Positions 52,138 to 61,976 are shown, numbered from the stretch's first letter. The stretch: 64,000 bases of DNA from Lutimonas zeaxanthinifaciens (GCF_030503675.1 NZ_CP129964.1:3410001-3474000), one strand, 5' to 3'. The notes: generated from the sequence alone by a model not told the origin. A program made the numbers and translations.

Positions 52138-54686
52138 ATTCGTAAGTAAAGCGAGGTAAAAAATGTGGCTCCGTTAGAATACCAGTATTTTGGCCCGAAA
52201 AGAGGTTTTGGCCTTTTAAGTTCCTCTCTCATTTGGGTGTAGTTCGAAACTCTCGATTGTTCAAAACCTCCTGTTCTGTAAATCGTATTCAAAATGTTGT
52301 TCAGAGATACAAAAAAACCTACATACCATTTTTCAATTTTCCATGATTTTCCACCTACAACATTTAAATTCATATACGATTCGAGCTGCTCCTGTTCCAA
52401 AGACTCATTTACTTTCTTCATGTCCAGATTATTCAACAACAGCCCGTCAGAATCAAGAACAAAGTTTTTCGATCTTTTTATCGGCGCAACATTCACGTAT
52501 GATCCATCAAAATGATTTAAACTTCCGCTAATCCACCAATAATCCGGACTTGAATATTCAAAGCCCAAGGAATAAACATTTTGAGGGCTTCCGCTTGAGA
52601 TATATCCTTTTAAATATGACTTTCCGAGATCGAGCGGTTTCTTAAAGGCCGTTGAAGTTAGATAAATATCCGGATTTGAACTGTAGTTTGACCTACCAAA
52701 AGATGCAGCTCCTTTCAAATTCCATCCACCTCCAAGAGGTACCTCCAGACTGGCTTCAAGACCCATGTGGTTCATATCAATGCCCCTTAATACTTCCTGA
52801 ACAAAAGCGCCTTCACCCACAATTTCTGCGTTTGAAATGCCCTCGCTGAAATAATAGGAAATCTTAGTGTGATCCTTTAAGAAAAGTCTATAGCCGGCTA
52901 TCCTTAAATTAAAAAAACGGCTCCTCCAAAAATAACTCAGGTCGAATCCATAATTGATATCCGGTCGAAGTTCCCGGACGTACTCATTACTTATTCTTAC
53001 ATTCGAATAGGCCTTATTCAAAAACGGAGGCCTTTCCAGATAATTAACATTAAAAGACAATAAATGCCGACCATTAAATTTATACAGTCCTCCAGATTTA
53101 AATGCCTTGGTCAAAAAAGATTTTTTGATGCTTTTACCAAATGACAATGATCCTTTATAGTTTCCGTTTTCGTATAATCCATCTCTTTGATATGATCTAA
53201 ATTCCAGCTGGAATGAAGAATAAAGATCAAATTTTTTCATGCTGTATTTGGCTCTGAAAAAGGTTTCGATGCTTTTGTGTTCCAATTCATAATTATACTT
53301 GAACTTGTCTCCTTGTTTTACAATTCTATTGTAATTTCTAAGATCATTTTGAGACCGGTTGATGTCTTTTTCAAAACCGTCAACATCCAAAAACCCCTTG
53401 CCACCCAAAAGGTCCTTGATCTGAGCAAAATTCTGAAACTTTCCTCCCTTAAAACTAGTCACATTTTCTAAATGAAAATTCTTTCCTTTCAGAAACGAAA
53501 TTCCGTTTTGAAATGACCAACTGTAGCTTTCCGAAACATCTTCATATAGTGCGTAAATGGAATAATTATCCAATGTATTCCTGTTTTCCATGAAAATCTC
53601 ATCCCATCTGATTTGCCCGTGTTTAAGTAAATCCTTCTCGGCTAAATAAGCCCCTTTCAAATCCGGGTTTTCATTCATTCTTAAATGATAGCTGGGAAGC
53701 TTTTGATAATAGACCGGATCAGGGTTTTTTCCTCCACCCACAACTACATTAAAGCCATCAATAAATCTTCCTCCACCATAATCCAACCTGCTGGAAGCAG
53801 TGCGTCCAAATTGATATGTAAAATGACTTTCAATCTTTAGATTTCCCTTTGGATAAAACTGGTAATTGAACTGAAAAATTGGCTCACATATCAATTTTTC
53901 TCTTGAATTCAATTTTTTTTGACCTAAAAAACCCCAATAAGAGTTGTATCTGGCTTTTTTTAGTTCATAAACTTCCGCTGTCAAAGGGGAGGATTTCCCT
54001 CTCTTATTCCAGGCGTAAATAAACGTTGCATTAAATAGATGATTCTTTCCAAAACTTCTGTCGACCGCCGCAATAAATGAATGAGCCGAATAATCAGTAC
54101 CCTCTCTAAAACCCTCTTCTCCTTCTCTAAGAGAAGCTGAAATCATATAGGCCCATCCATTTTTTGAAACCTGACTTGAATAAGTCGCCATAAGTCGATA
54201 TCGATAGTTTTTACTCGCGGCTGCCAGAGATAATTTTAAACCTTTTCTTTGTTTATTCGCTTCGGTTAGGAAATTGAGCGAGCCTGACAAACCTCCTATG
54301 CCATATGGAGTATCATTCATCATGGGATAATTTACCTGCTGACGCAAGGCATCGTTCAAACCTCCAAGGTTAGCCCATGAAGGACGGCCCGTATCTTCCT
54401 TATTCAACGATACTCCATTAAGCATCAAATTGAAATGGTCATTCTCTAAAAACCTTCGTTTGAAAAAATTAGAACTCCATTCATAGGCCATGGTGCGATC
54501 AAATAAATTTTTTCGTGAGGTTAGAACGCCTGATATGTTTTGAACCTCAAATTGAAAATCATCCATAGCCCTGCCTTCAACATCTTGTGGAGTGGAATCC
54601 TCCTGGATCAAACTCGATTGTTGAGCATTTAAGCTGAAAAAAGAAGAAAGAAGGACTGACATTACAAATTTTGATCTTGAATCCAT
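52134..54686 (-). CDS. TonB-dependent receptor-like outer-membrane protein
   Basis: 850 residues with a signal peptide ending SLNAQ. A degenerate plug region (to about 150) contains MLNGVSLNKEDTGRPSWANLGG, and the rest alternates in long beta strands (SLAAASKNYRYRLMATYSS..., ASFGRSNYSSNPD) as in 22-stranded receptors, ending FFTSLYLRI. There is no N-terminal carboxypeptidase-regulatory domain and no evident TonB box, so energy coupling is uncertain. It lies between two EEP nuclease genes and is coupled to a DUF5689 lipoprotein; ligand unknown, nucleic acid fragments being a reasonable guess. Confidence 0.85.
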   Translation of the reverse strand: MDSRSKFVMSVLLSSFFSLNAQQSSLIQEDSTPQDVEGRAMDDFQFEVQNISGVLTSRKNLFDRTMAYEWSSNFFKRRFLENDHFNLMLNGVSLNKEDTGRPSWANLGGLNDALRQQVNYPMMNDTPYGIGGLSGSLNFLTEANKQRKGLKLSLAAASKNYRYRLMATYSSQVSKNGWAYMISASLREGEEGFREGTDYSAHSFIAAVDRSFGKNHLFNATFIYAWNKRGKSSPLTAEVYELKKARYNSYWGFLGQKKLNSREKLICEPIFQFNYQFYPKGNLKIESHFTYQFGRTASSRLDYGGGRFIDGFNVVVGGGKNPDPVYYQKLPSYHLRMNENPDLKGAYLAEKDLLKHGQIRWDEIFMENRNTLDNYSIYALYEDVSESYSWSFQNGISFLKGKNFHLENVTSFKGGKFQNFAQIKDLLGGKGFLDVDGFEKDINRSQNDLRNYNRIVKQGDKFKYNYELEHKSIETFFRAKYSMKKFDLYSSFQLEFRSYQRDGLYENGNYKGSLSFGKSIKKSFLTKAFKSGGLYKFNGRHLLSFNVNYLERPPFLNKAYSNVRISNEYVRELRPDINYGFDLSYFWRSRFFNLRIAGYRLFLKDHTKISYYFSEGISNAEIVGEGAFVQEVLRGIDMNHMGLEASLEVPLGGGWNLKGAASFGRSNYSSNPDIYLTSTAFKKPLDLGKSYLKGYISSGSPQNVYSLGFEYSSPDYWWISGSLNHFDGSYVNVAPIKRSKNFVLDSDGLLLNNLDMKKVNESLEQEQLESYMNLNVVGGKSWKIEKWYVGFFVSLNNILNTIYRTGGFEQSRVSNYTQMREELKRPKPLFGPKYWYSNGATFFTSLYLRI

Positions 54687-54809
54687 TTTTCAGGATATTG
54701 TTTCTTCTTTATGACTCCGAAATTGCCAAAGTCAACAGCAAAAAATATTCTGATGCTTTTGTTGACCAGGTAACTTTTTAAGCACCAAATTAATTAAAGG
54801 GACAGAATC

Positions 54810-55868
54810 ATGAGAAAAAGGAATATTCTTGTATTTATTTGGACTTGGCTTTTGATTTCCTTCAATAATTACGGGCAAATCGAAAATTCCAACAATGAAA
54901 TAATCGCTTTTTACAACGTAGAAAATCTATTTGATACCATTGATGACCCTGATACCTTTGACGAAGATTACACCTTAGAAGGTCGGTACAAATATTCGAG
55001 AGAAAACTATCGGGAAAAAATAGATAAAACAGCTCGGGTAATTTCTGAAATAGGATCTTCCGAAACCAAGAATAAACCTGTTCTTGTGGGTCTTGCAGAA
55101 ATTGAGAATAGCAGGGTTCTTAATGACCTTTTAGAGTCCGATAAATTCGAAAATAATAAATATGAGATCATACATAAGGACTCTCCGGATCACAGAGGAA
55201 TAGATGTTGCTTTAATTTATAAACCGCTAAATTTCTTTCCGATACATTACGAATTTCTAGAACTAAAATTGTGGAATGAACAAGGTGAAAGAATCTACAC
55301 GAGGGATGTACTTTATGTTCATGGAATTCTGGATTCAGAAGAGATCCATCTGTTTGTGAATCACTGGCCCTCAAGGAGAGGAGGAAAATTAAAAAGTGAA
55401 CCCAAAAGACTAAAAGCCGCCTACCTGGTCAATCAAAAAACAAATGAGATCCTTGTTCAAAACCCGAAAGCCAAAATTTTAGTTCTCGGAGATTTTAATG
55501 ATGACCCTTTTGACCAAAGTATCAAAGATGTACTTTCCCGGAACAAATCCACTTCGAAAAAAACAGGACCTATCTTTTTCAATCCAATGGAGAAAATGTT
55601 TAGAAAAGGAATGAATACGCTTGCCTATCGTGACGGAATCAATCTTTTCGATCAAATCTTAGTATCAAAAAGTTTTATGAAAAATTCCAATTTAATCGAT
55701 GGCTATTATTTTCTAAAGGCGGGAATTTACAACCCAGCTTATCTCATCAACATGAAAGGACGCTTTGCAGGTTACCCAAAAAGAAGTTTTAACAGGCAAA
55801 AATACGATGGTGGATACAGTGACCACTTTCCAGTATTTATTGAGCTCGCAAAAGAAGGAGGCAAATGA
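54810..55868 (+). CDS. Secreted EEP-family nuclease
   Basis: 352 residues with a signal peptide (MRKRNILVFIWTWLLISFNNYGQ). EEP motifs: FYNVENLFDT, GLAEIENSRV, VNHWPSRRGGK, VLGDFNDDP, and YSDHFPVFIE near the C-terminus; metal-binding Glu, His and Asp residues are all present. It is paralogous to the signal-less protein at 49799 and divergent from the TonB-receptor gene, as if duplicated around it. Likely exported nuclease or phosphodiesterase that breaks down extracellular nucleic acids. Confidence 0.87.
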   Translation: MRKRNILVFIWTWLLISFNNYGQIENSNNEIIAFYNVENLFDTIDDPDTFDEDYTLEGRYKYSRENYREKIDKTARVISEIGSSETKNKPVLVGLAEIENSRVLNDLLESDKFENNKYEIIHKDSPDHRGIDVALIYKPLNFFPIHYEFLELKLWNEQGERIYTRDVLYVHGILDSEEIHLFVNHWPSRRGGKLKSEPKRLKAAYLVNQKTNEILVQNPKAKILVLGDFNDDPFDQSIKDVLSRNKSTSKKTGPIFFNPMEKMFRKGMNTLAYRDGINLFDQILVSKSFMKNSNLIDGYYFLKAGIYNPAYLINMKGRFAGYPKRSFNRQKYDGGYSDHFPVFIELAKEGGK

Positions 55869-55875
55869 TTTACAA

Positions 55876-56211
55876 CTACTCCAGGCTCATTTCCTCTACC
55901 TCAACAATTTTATTGTTTTCATAAACCACTTTGGTCTTTTTATCCATAAACCAATAATACCAGGTGCCTACCTTTTTTCCGTTATCATATATGGCAACAC
56001 ATTTTCTGTTACCATTTTGATAGTAACTTTCCCAGGAAGCATGGAGTTTTTTATCTTTAGTCATAAATCCATGTTGCATAATAGTGCCGTCATCATAGTA
56101 CACTGTTACTTCAAACAAATCCCCTATTGGTTCAATTTTTTGATTGCTTTTTTCCTGTGAAAAAGATACTGCGGCACTTAAAACAAATAATAAAATCATT
56201 ATCTTTCTCAT
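55876..56211 (-). CDS. Small secreted protein with MORN-like repeats
   Basis: 111 residues from ATG 56211 (MRKIMILLFVLSAAVSFSQ is a clear signal peptide; farther upstream starts would hide it). The mature part carries MORN/YwqK-like repeats of 22-24 residues (YYDDGTIMQHGFMTKDKKLHASWESYYQNGNRKCVAIYDNGKKVGTWYYW, in two to three units). Such repeats occur in YwqK-type antitoxins and in surface proteins; here the secreted location argues against a toxin partner. Convergent with the nuclease gene. Confidence 0.72.
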   Translation of the reverse strand: MRKIMILLFVLSAAVSFSQEKSNQKIEPIGDLFEVTVYYDDGTIMQHGFMTKDKKLHASWESYYQNGNRKCVAIYDNGKKVGTWYYWFMDKKTKVVYENNKIVEVEEMSLE

Positions 56212-56266
56212 AATTATCATCTTTAAAAACATATAATAAATTTCGCAATTATATGATATTTTACCT

Positions 56267-57124
56267 ATGACAAATATCATTTCAACAAATTTAATACTGA
56301 GGCATTCAATTAACAAGAGATTAATTAAGACAATAATCGTTTTTATTATGTCTTTTTTTTACGCCTCTTCCTTTGGTCAAAATGACTGGGCTGAGTACGT
56401 AAGCATGAAGAAAGATGGTGTTATGTCTATTTCGATCGACTTGAGCCTGGAACTGTACAAACCCAACTACAAAAATCTTCTCGTTGTGGGGTCAAAATTC
56501 AATAATTGCATGAAAAATGGCTTTCCGGAGGAAAACGGATTGGAAGAGATTTTTACTTTTTCAGATTCAATTGCCCAGTCCATAGAAAAAATTACAGCAA
56601 ATCGCTTAGCAGGATTTTTAACTTACCAGTGTATGGCTTTTGACGTATTCTATGTCAAGGATACCAACAACCTTAGAGAAAACCTGAATAAAATGATAGA
56701 AAGAAATTTTAACCGCAATGAAATTTATCTCGATATAAAAAAGGACAAAAACTGGAAATACTATGCTGACTATCTATACCCAAGGAACTTTTCATCTGAA
56801 TATTTGATTGATCAGGACTATTTAAATGATCTGGTACTTCAGGGCGATGATCTTCAGGGCTTAAGACAGGTTAAGCATTGGATGTATTTTAAGAATCTGG
56901 AAAAGAGGAAACAATTTGGTGATAAAATTAAAAAATTAGCGTTTTCACTGGAATCCATTTCCTATAACCGGGATGATCCGTATCCTTACCAACTCAGGGC
57001 ATCGAGAAAGGATTCCATCACCCCGGAATCAATTTATAAGTTAACCTCAATGCTGAGGGCCTTGTCCGGATCTTTGGGAGGGGTTTATGACGGATGGTCA
57101 ACTGATGTGAAAAAAAAGGAATGA
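56267..57124 (+). CDS. Secreted DUF695/RraB-like protein
   Basis: 285 residues; a signal-like segment ends at about residue 38 (YASSFGQ), and ATG 56348 may be the true start. The first part of the mature chain (WAEYVSMKKDGVMSISIDLSLE...NYKNLLVVGSKF) resembles DUF695, the second (NRDDPYPYQLRASRKDSITPESIYKLTSML) resembles RraB-like domains, which end, as here, in a conserved YDGWST(D) motif. RraB itself inhibits RNase E in the cytoplasm, so an exported member must do something else. Its stop overlaps the next ATG (ATGA). Confidence 0.72.
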   Translation: MTNIISTNLILRHSINKRLIKTIIVFIMSFFYASSFGQNDWAEYVSMKKDGVMSISIDLSLELYKPNYKNLLVVGSKFNNCMKNGFPEENGLEEIFTFSDSIAQSIEKITANRLAGFLTYQCMAFDVFYVKDTNNLRENLNKMIERNFNRNEIYLDIKKDKNWKYYADYLYPRNFSSEYLIDQDYLNDLVLQGDDLQGLRQVKHWMYFKNLEKRKQFGDKIKKLAFSLESISYNRDDPYPYQLRASRKDSITPESIYKLTSMLRALSGSLGGVYDGWSTDVKKKE

Positions 57125-58035
57125 AATCTCAGGAAAACATAAAATATCCATTGATTCTGGATGGGGGTATGTCTAACGTTTTGGAAAGTTTAGGTTGCAA
57201 TCTTGACCATCCCCTTTGGTCAGCCTATCTGATTGTCGAGGATCCTGATATGATCGTAAAGGCCCATTTAGCTTATCTGAATGCGGGTGCGAAATGCATA
57301 ACTACTTCTAGTTATCAGGCGACTCTTGAGGGCTTTGAAAGGATTGGATTGACAAGAACTGAATCAAAAGCAATGATGTTACGATCCGTAGAACTCGCAC
57401 TCAAGGCCAGAAATATTTTCCTTGATGGAAGTTCACAGAACAAAACGATCTATTTGGCAGCGAGTATTGGGCCTTATGGTGCATTCCTCGCTGATGGATC
57501 AGAATACAAAGGCCGGTATGATGTAACAGATGAAAAACTTAAGGAATTTCACACTGAAAAGATGAGAATTCTGGAAGAAACAGCTGTAGATTTCATGGCA
57601 TTTGAAACCATTCCGAGTTTAAGGGAAGTTAAAATTCTGAATCAAATCATCGCTGATTGTAAAAAGCCCTGCTGGATTTCATTCTCATGCAGTAACGAGC
57701 ATTCTCTAAATGACGGAAATTCAATTATTGATGCCGTTAAATCAATATCATCTAATAAAAAATTATTTGCTCTTGGCATTAATTGTACCGCCCCACGTTA
57801 TATAAGTGATATCATTAAGAATATTCTTCCTTTTATTCAGGATAAAAAACTGATTATCTATCCGAATTCAGGAGAGATTTATCTTCCGGAAACAAAATCC
57901 TGGAAAGGGATATCGGATCCTGTTACTTTTCAGAAAATGGCTTCAGAATGGCTCAGTTCCGGAGTTGATATTATAGGTGGTTGTTGCAGGATAGGACCGG
58001 AGCATATAAGTCGACTCAACTTTTTGACCAGTTAA
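57121..58035 (+). CDS. mmuM: Homocysteine S-methyltransferase
   Basis: 304 residues. ILDGGMSNVLESLG opens the TIM barrel, AASIGPYGAFLADGSEY follows, and the zinc cysteines lie in GINCTAP (about 221) and GGCCRIGP (288, 289). These are typical of the MmuM/Mht type, which methylates homocysteine to methionine using S-methylmethionine or SAM. It is translationally coupled to the DUF695-like gene by a 4-base overlap, an unexplained pairing. Confidence 0.88.
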   Translation: MKSQENIKYPLILDGGMSNVLESLGCNLDHPLWSAYLIVEDPDMIVKAHLAYLNAGAKCITTSSYQATLEGFERIGLTRTESKAMMLRSVELALKARNIFLDGSSQNKTIYLAASIGPYGAFLADGSEYKGRYDVTDEKLKEFHTEKMRILEETAVDFMAFETIPSLREVKILNQIIADCKKPCWISFSCSNEHSLNDGNSIIDAVKSISSNKKLFALGINCTAPRYISDIIKNILPFIQDKKLIIYPNSGEIYLPETKSWKGISDPVTFQKMASEWLSSGVDIIGGCCRIGPEHISRLNFLTS

Positions 58036-58044
58036 GATCATACT

Positions 58045-59409
58045 TTAGTGCCCATCAAATAAAACCCTCAAAACTTCTTCTATTTTACTTACTTTGATGA
58101 TCTCAATGCCTGACGGATTTTTCATCAATTTATTAAATTTTGACAGTACAATTCTTTCAAAACCCAATTTCTCAGCTTCCTGAATTCTTTGCTCAACCCT
58201 ACTGATTGCTCTTATCTCGCCAGCCAGTCCAACCTCAGCGGAAAAACAAATGTTTTGAGGAATTGATATCTCAGCATTCGAAGAAAGAACGGCACATACT
58301 ACAGCCAAATCTATGGATGGGTCCTCGACACGTAATCCACCGGCAATATTCAGGAAAACATCCTTGGCTCCTAATCTAAAGCCCGCCCTTTTTTCCAAAA
58401 CGGCCAGGAGCATATTCAATCGTTTTATATTAAAACCCGTACAGGATCTTTGAGGTGTTCCATATACTGCTGAACTTACCAGGGCCTGAACCTCAATCAT
58501 TAACGGCCTCATTCCTTCCAAAGTAGCGGCTATAGCGGTTCCGGTTAGTTCCTCGTCCTTTTCCGAGATAAGGATTTCTGATGGGTTTTCCACCTCTCTT
58601 AATCCGGTATGCAACATTTCATAAATTCCCAGTTCAGCGGTCGAACCAAATCGGTTTTTCTGGGCTCTTAAGATTCTATAGGTATGATTTCTATCTCCTT
58701 CAAACTGTAGAACCACATCTACCATATGTTCCAGAATCTTGGGCCCCGCAATATTTCCCTCTTTTGTAATGTGCCCAATCAAAATGACCGGGGTATTGGT
58801 CTCTTTGGCATATTTGATGAGTTCTGAAGTTGTTTCTCGAATTTGTGAAATACTCCCCGGAGACGCTTCGATCATTTCTGTATGCAAAGTTTGAATGGAA
58901 TCTATAACAATGACTTCAGGAAGGTTTTCCTCGGCAGACTTGAAAATTGAGTGCGTCTTGGTTTCAGTAAGAATCAGACAATTATCATTGGCCTTTTTCA
59001 ATCGATCCGCACGCAACTTGATCTGGGTCATGCTCTCTTCACCCGAAACATACAGCACTTTGTTGTCCATCATAAGTGCTATCTGTAACAATAACGTTGA
59101 CTTGCCAATTCCCGGTTCTCCTCCTAGTAAAACCACAGATCCTTTCACCAGGCCACCCCCCAGAACCCTGTTTAATTCATGATTGCATGTATTTATTCTC
59201 TCTTCATTTACAGCGGTTATTTCTTTCAGTTTAACCGCTTTCGAACCTCTTTTAATCGTTGACGCTGACTTCCAGCTGGTCTTCTCTTCGCGCTGTATCA
59301 CCTCCTCGACTATGGTATTCCATTCGTTGCAGGAATTACATTTTCCTACCCATTTAGGAAACTGGGCTCCGCAATTCTGACAGAAAAAAGTGGTTTTGGT
59401 CTTGGCCAT
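58045..59409 (-). CDS. radA: DNA repair protein RadA
   Basis: 454 residues. Zinc finger CQNCGAQFPKWVGKCNSC at the N-terminus, Walker A GGEPGIGKSTLLLQ, and the RadA-specific KNRFGSTAELG motif, followed by the Lon-like C-terminal domain (GMRPLMIEVQALV). RadA promotes branch migration in recombinational repair. It is the last gene of a run kbl-queD-lpxH-radA with gaps of 17-33 bases. Confidence 0.95.
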   Translation of the reverse strand: MAKTKTTFFCQNCGAQFPKWVGKCNSCNEWNTIVEEVIQREEKTSWKSASTIKRGSKAVKLKEITAVNEERINTCNHELNRVLGGGLVKGSVVLLGGEPGIGKSTLLLQIALMMDNKVLYVSGEESMTQIKLRADRLKKANDNCLILTETKTHSIFKSAEENLPEVIVIDSIQTLHTEMIEASPGSISQIRETTSELIKYAKETNTPVILIGHITKEGNIAGPKILEHMVDVVLQFEGDRNHTYRILRAQKNRFGSTAELGIYEMLHTGLREVENPSEILISEKDEELTGTAIAATLEGMRPLMIEVQALVSSAVYGTPQRSCTGFNIKRLNMLLAVLEKRAGFRLGAKDVFLNIAGGLRVEDPSIDLAVVCAVLSSNAEISIPQNICFSAEVGLAGEIRAISRVEQRIQEAEKLGFERIVLSKFNKLMKNPSGIEIIKVSKIEEVLRVLFDGH

Positions 59410-59426
59410 TGATCCTTCTTTTGGAT

Positions 59427-60179
59427 TTACCTGTATTTCTTTAAACTCAATTCTGAACCATCAAAAACCGCATAGGTATAATGCGAGATCCAGTCGCCTG
59501 TATTGATATATATACTGTCCTTGCCAACTTCTATTTCCATGGGAAGGTGCCTGTGGCCAAAAAGAAAATAATCGTAATGTTTTTTCTCTAGTTTCCTTTT
59601 GGCATATTGAGCAAGCCATTCGTTTTCTTCCCCTAAAAACTTAATATCCTCCTGGCCTGAAATGAGTTTATTCTTTGTTGAAAGGTACTGTGCGATTTTC
59701 ACACCGATATCAGGATGCAGCCAGCGATAAAACCATTTTGACAAAGGGTGAGAAAACACTTTTTTCATTCTTTTATAACCTTTATCCCCTGGCCCCAGTC
59801 CATCTCCATGGCCTATTAAAAATTTCTTTCCTCCAAATTCAAATTCTTTCGGTTGATGATAGACAGGGATATCAAGTTCTTTTTCAAAATAGTCCATCAT
59901 CCACAGGTCGTGATTCCCGACAAAAAAATAGATTGGAATACCGCTGTCTCTGAGTTCAGCGATCTTTCCTAAAACTCTTACAAATCCTCGTGGTACAACG
60001 GTCTTATATTCAAACCAAAAATCAAACAGGTCACCCAGCAAAAAAATAGCCTCGGCGTCAGCCTTTATTTCATCGAGCCATGAAATAAATTTTTTTTCCC
60101 TTAACTTACTCCGATTTGCATCCGGAATTCCAAAATGCTGGTCAGAGGCAAAATATATTTTCTTCTGGGGATCATTCAT
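59427..60179 (-). CDS. lpxH: UDP-2,3-diacylglucosamine diphosphatase
   Basis: 250 residues. Metallophosphatase blocks in LpxH order: SDQHFGI, LLGDLFDFW, FVGNHDLWMMDYF, GHGDGLGPG and FGHRHLPMEIE. LpxH cleaves UDP-2,3-diacylglucosamine to lipid X in lipid A synthesis at the inner membrane. It follows queD by 32 bases and precedes radA by 17. Confidence 0.9.
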   Translation of the reverse strand: MNDPQKKIYFASDQHFGIPDANRSKLREKKFISWLDEIKADAEAIFLLGDLFDFWFEYKTVVPRGFVRVLGKIAELRDSGIPIYFFVGNHDLWMMDYFEKELDIPVYHQPKEFEFGGKKFLIGHGDGLGPGDKGYKRMKKVFSHPLSKWFYRWLHPDIGVKIAQYLSTKNKLISGQEDIKFLGEENEWLAQYAKRKLEKKHYDYFLFGHRHLPMEIEVGKDSIYINTGDWISHYTYAVFDGSELSLKKYR

Positions 60180-60211
60180 TCTCAGGAAATTTATTCCAAT
60201 CCAAGCTTATT

Positions 60212-60664
60212 TCAGTTTTGATCGCTTGCGAACCATTCTGCATAAGAATTAGCTGTTTCGTATAATTTTAACGAATGTAATAAAACATTTTGAGGTAATT
60301 GTACTTGTATTCGTTCAGCAAAATCAATAAGCATATTTTCACTCGTCGGCTGGTAAGGAACAAGTACTACTTTATGAGAATGATCTGAAATCGTGCCGGC
60401 AAGTTCTTTGTGAGGCGAATTGCTGTTTAAAACCACAGCATGATCAAATTTTGTAACAATCTCTTTTTTGACTATCGTTTTTAAATCACCAAAATCCATG
60501 ACCATACCGTTCTTGGTGTGGGATTTGTCTTCGATAGGGCTCCCTATTACCGTTACATACAAATGATAGCTGTGTCCGTGTATATTTTTACATTTTCCGT
60601 CGTATCCATACAAAGCGTGTGCCGATTCGAAATCAAAATGCTTTGTTATTCTAATTTTCTTCAT
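60212..60664 (-). CDS. queD: 6-carboxytetrahydropterin synthase
   Basis: 150 residues from ATG 60664, which has a good AAAGGA ribosome-binding site, so it is chosen over TTG 60679. HFDFESAHALYGYDGKCKNIHGHSYHLYVTVIG supplies the zinc histidines and the catalytic Cys of the QueD/PTPS fold, and MVMDFGDLKTIVKKEI follows. It makes 6-carboxytetrahydropterin for queuosine biosynthesis. No queC or queE is present in the window. Confidence 0.9.
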   Translation of the reverse strand: MKKIRITKHFDFESAHALYGYDGKCKNIHGHSYHLYVTVIGSPIEDKSHTKNGMVMDFGDLKTIVKKEIVTKFDHAVVLNSNSPHKELAGTISDHSHKVVLVPYQPTSENMLIDFAERIQVQLPQNVLLHSLKLYETANSYAEWFASDQN

Positions 60665-60696
60665 ATCCTTTTTGATCAAGCTTGTCAGCTCAATGT

Positions 60697-61890
60697 TTAT
60701 ATTACTTTCATTGCTTTTCCCACCTTGATAAATGCAGCTATGGCTTTATCAAGATGCTCTTTGGTATGTGCAGCACTTAACTGCACCCTTATCCTCGCCT
60801 TTTCCCTTGGAACGACAGGGAAAAAGAATCCGATCACATAAATTCCCTCTTCAAGTAATGCATTGGCCATATCCTGAGATAACTTCGCATCATAAAGCAT
60901 TACCGGGACGATAGCGGCATCCGCTCCAACAAGATCAAAACCGGCTTTTTCCATTTCTGATCGAAAGTAATTTGTGTTCTCTTCCAATTTATCTCTTAGG
61001 CTGGTATCTGATTCAATCATATCAAATACTTTCAGCGACGCCCCCACAATAGAGGGTGCGAGAGAATTCGAAAAAAGATAGGGCCTTGACCGTTGTCTCA
61101 ATATTTCGATAATTTCCTTTGGCCCTGTTGTATATCCTCCCATGGCACCACCCAGAGCTTTCCCTAAAGTTCCCGTTATAATATCCACTCTACCCATGAC
61201 ATTCTTGAGTTCAACCGTGCCTCTTCCTGTCTTTCCTATAAATCCGGCGGCGTGGCATTCGTCAACCATAACCAGGGCATCATACTTGTCGGCGAGGTCG
61301 CAGATAAGATCCAATTGTGCCACTATTCCATCCATTGAAAATACACCATCAGTGACAATAATTTTAAACCTGTGTTGCTGTTTGTTCGCCTCGATCAACT
61401 GCTTTTCAAGATCCTCCATGTTATTATTCTCATAACGATATCGAGCGGCCTTACACAATCTAACTCCGTCAATAATAGAGGCATGGTTGAGTGAGTCGGA
61501 AATAATCGCGTCCTCCTTTTGCAATAAGGGCTCAAAAACACCCCCATTGGCATCAAATGCGGCGGCATACAAAATAGTATCTTCTGTTTGATAGAAACCA
61601 GCAATTCTCTTCTCAAGCTGTTTGTGAATATCCTGCGTTCCACAGATAAACCTAACAGATGACATGCCGTAACCATGATTGTCCAAAGTGTCCTTTGCAG
61701 CCTGTATAACCTCAGGATTATTGGAAAGCCCTAAATAATTGTTCGCACAAAAGTTAATTACTTCTTCTCCTGTAGAGATTTTAATAACAGCATCCTGCGA
61801 ACTTGTGATGATTCTCTCTTTTTTATACAAACCTGCTTCCTCAATGGATTTAAGTTCTTCTGTTAAATGATCCTTTATTTTACCGTACAT
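60697..61890 (-). CDS. kbl: Glycine C-acetyltransferase (2-amino-3-ketobutyrate CoA ligase)
   Basis: 397 residues. A PLP-dependent alpha-oxoamine synthase: [15 protein letters not shown] near the N-terminus, [30 protein letters not shown] and [18 protein letters not shown] with the PLP-binding Lys. It joins glycine and acetyl-CoA to aminoketobutyrate, or runs in reverse in threonine breakdown. Threonine dehydrogenase is not adjacent. First gene of the kbl-queD-lpxH-radA run; a TACTTTTG box lies about 80 bases upstream. Confidence 0.92.
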   Translation of the reverse strand: MYGKIKDHLTEELKSIEEAGLYKKERIITSSQDAVIKISTGEEVINFCANNYLGLSNNPEVIQAAKDTLDNHGYGMSSVRFICGTQDIHKQLEKRIAGFYQTEDTILYAAAFDANGGVFEPLLQKEDAIISDSLNHASIIDGVRLCKAARYRYENNNMEDLEKQLIEANKQQHRFKIIVTDGVFSMDGIVAQLDLICDLADKYDALVMVDECHAAGFIGKTGRGTVELKNVMGRVDIITGTLGKALGGAMGGYTTGPKEIIEILRQRSRPYLFSNSLAPSIVGASLKVFDMIESDTSLRDKLEENTNYFRSEMEKAGFDLVGADAAIVPVMLYDAKLSQDMANALLEEGIYVIGFFFPVVPREKARIRVQLSAAHTKEHLDKAIAAFIKVGKAMKVI

Positions 61891-61968
61891 GGAAAAGTAG
61901 TTTTAATGGGTATATGTTCTTTTTCAAAAGTTCAGACAGAAACCTTTGTAAGCTCCTGACAGATATGG

Positions 61969-61976
61969 CAAAAGTA
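61969..61976 (-). promoter_or_regulatory. Bacteroidota -7 box (TACTTTTG) for kbl
   Basis: Minus-strand TACTTTTG matches TAnnTTTG, 78 bases upstream of the kbl start; no clear -33. It may serve the whole kbl-radA run. Confidence 0.4.

Noticed and set aside
55876-56211. Toxin-antitoxin reading of the MORN-like gene (YwqK antitoxin name)
   Set aside because: It has a signal peptide and no partner toxin gene nearby.
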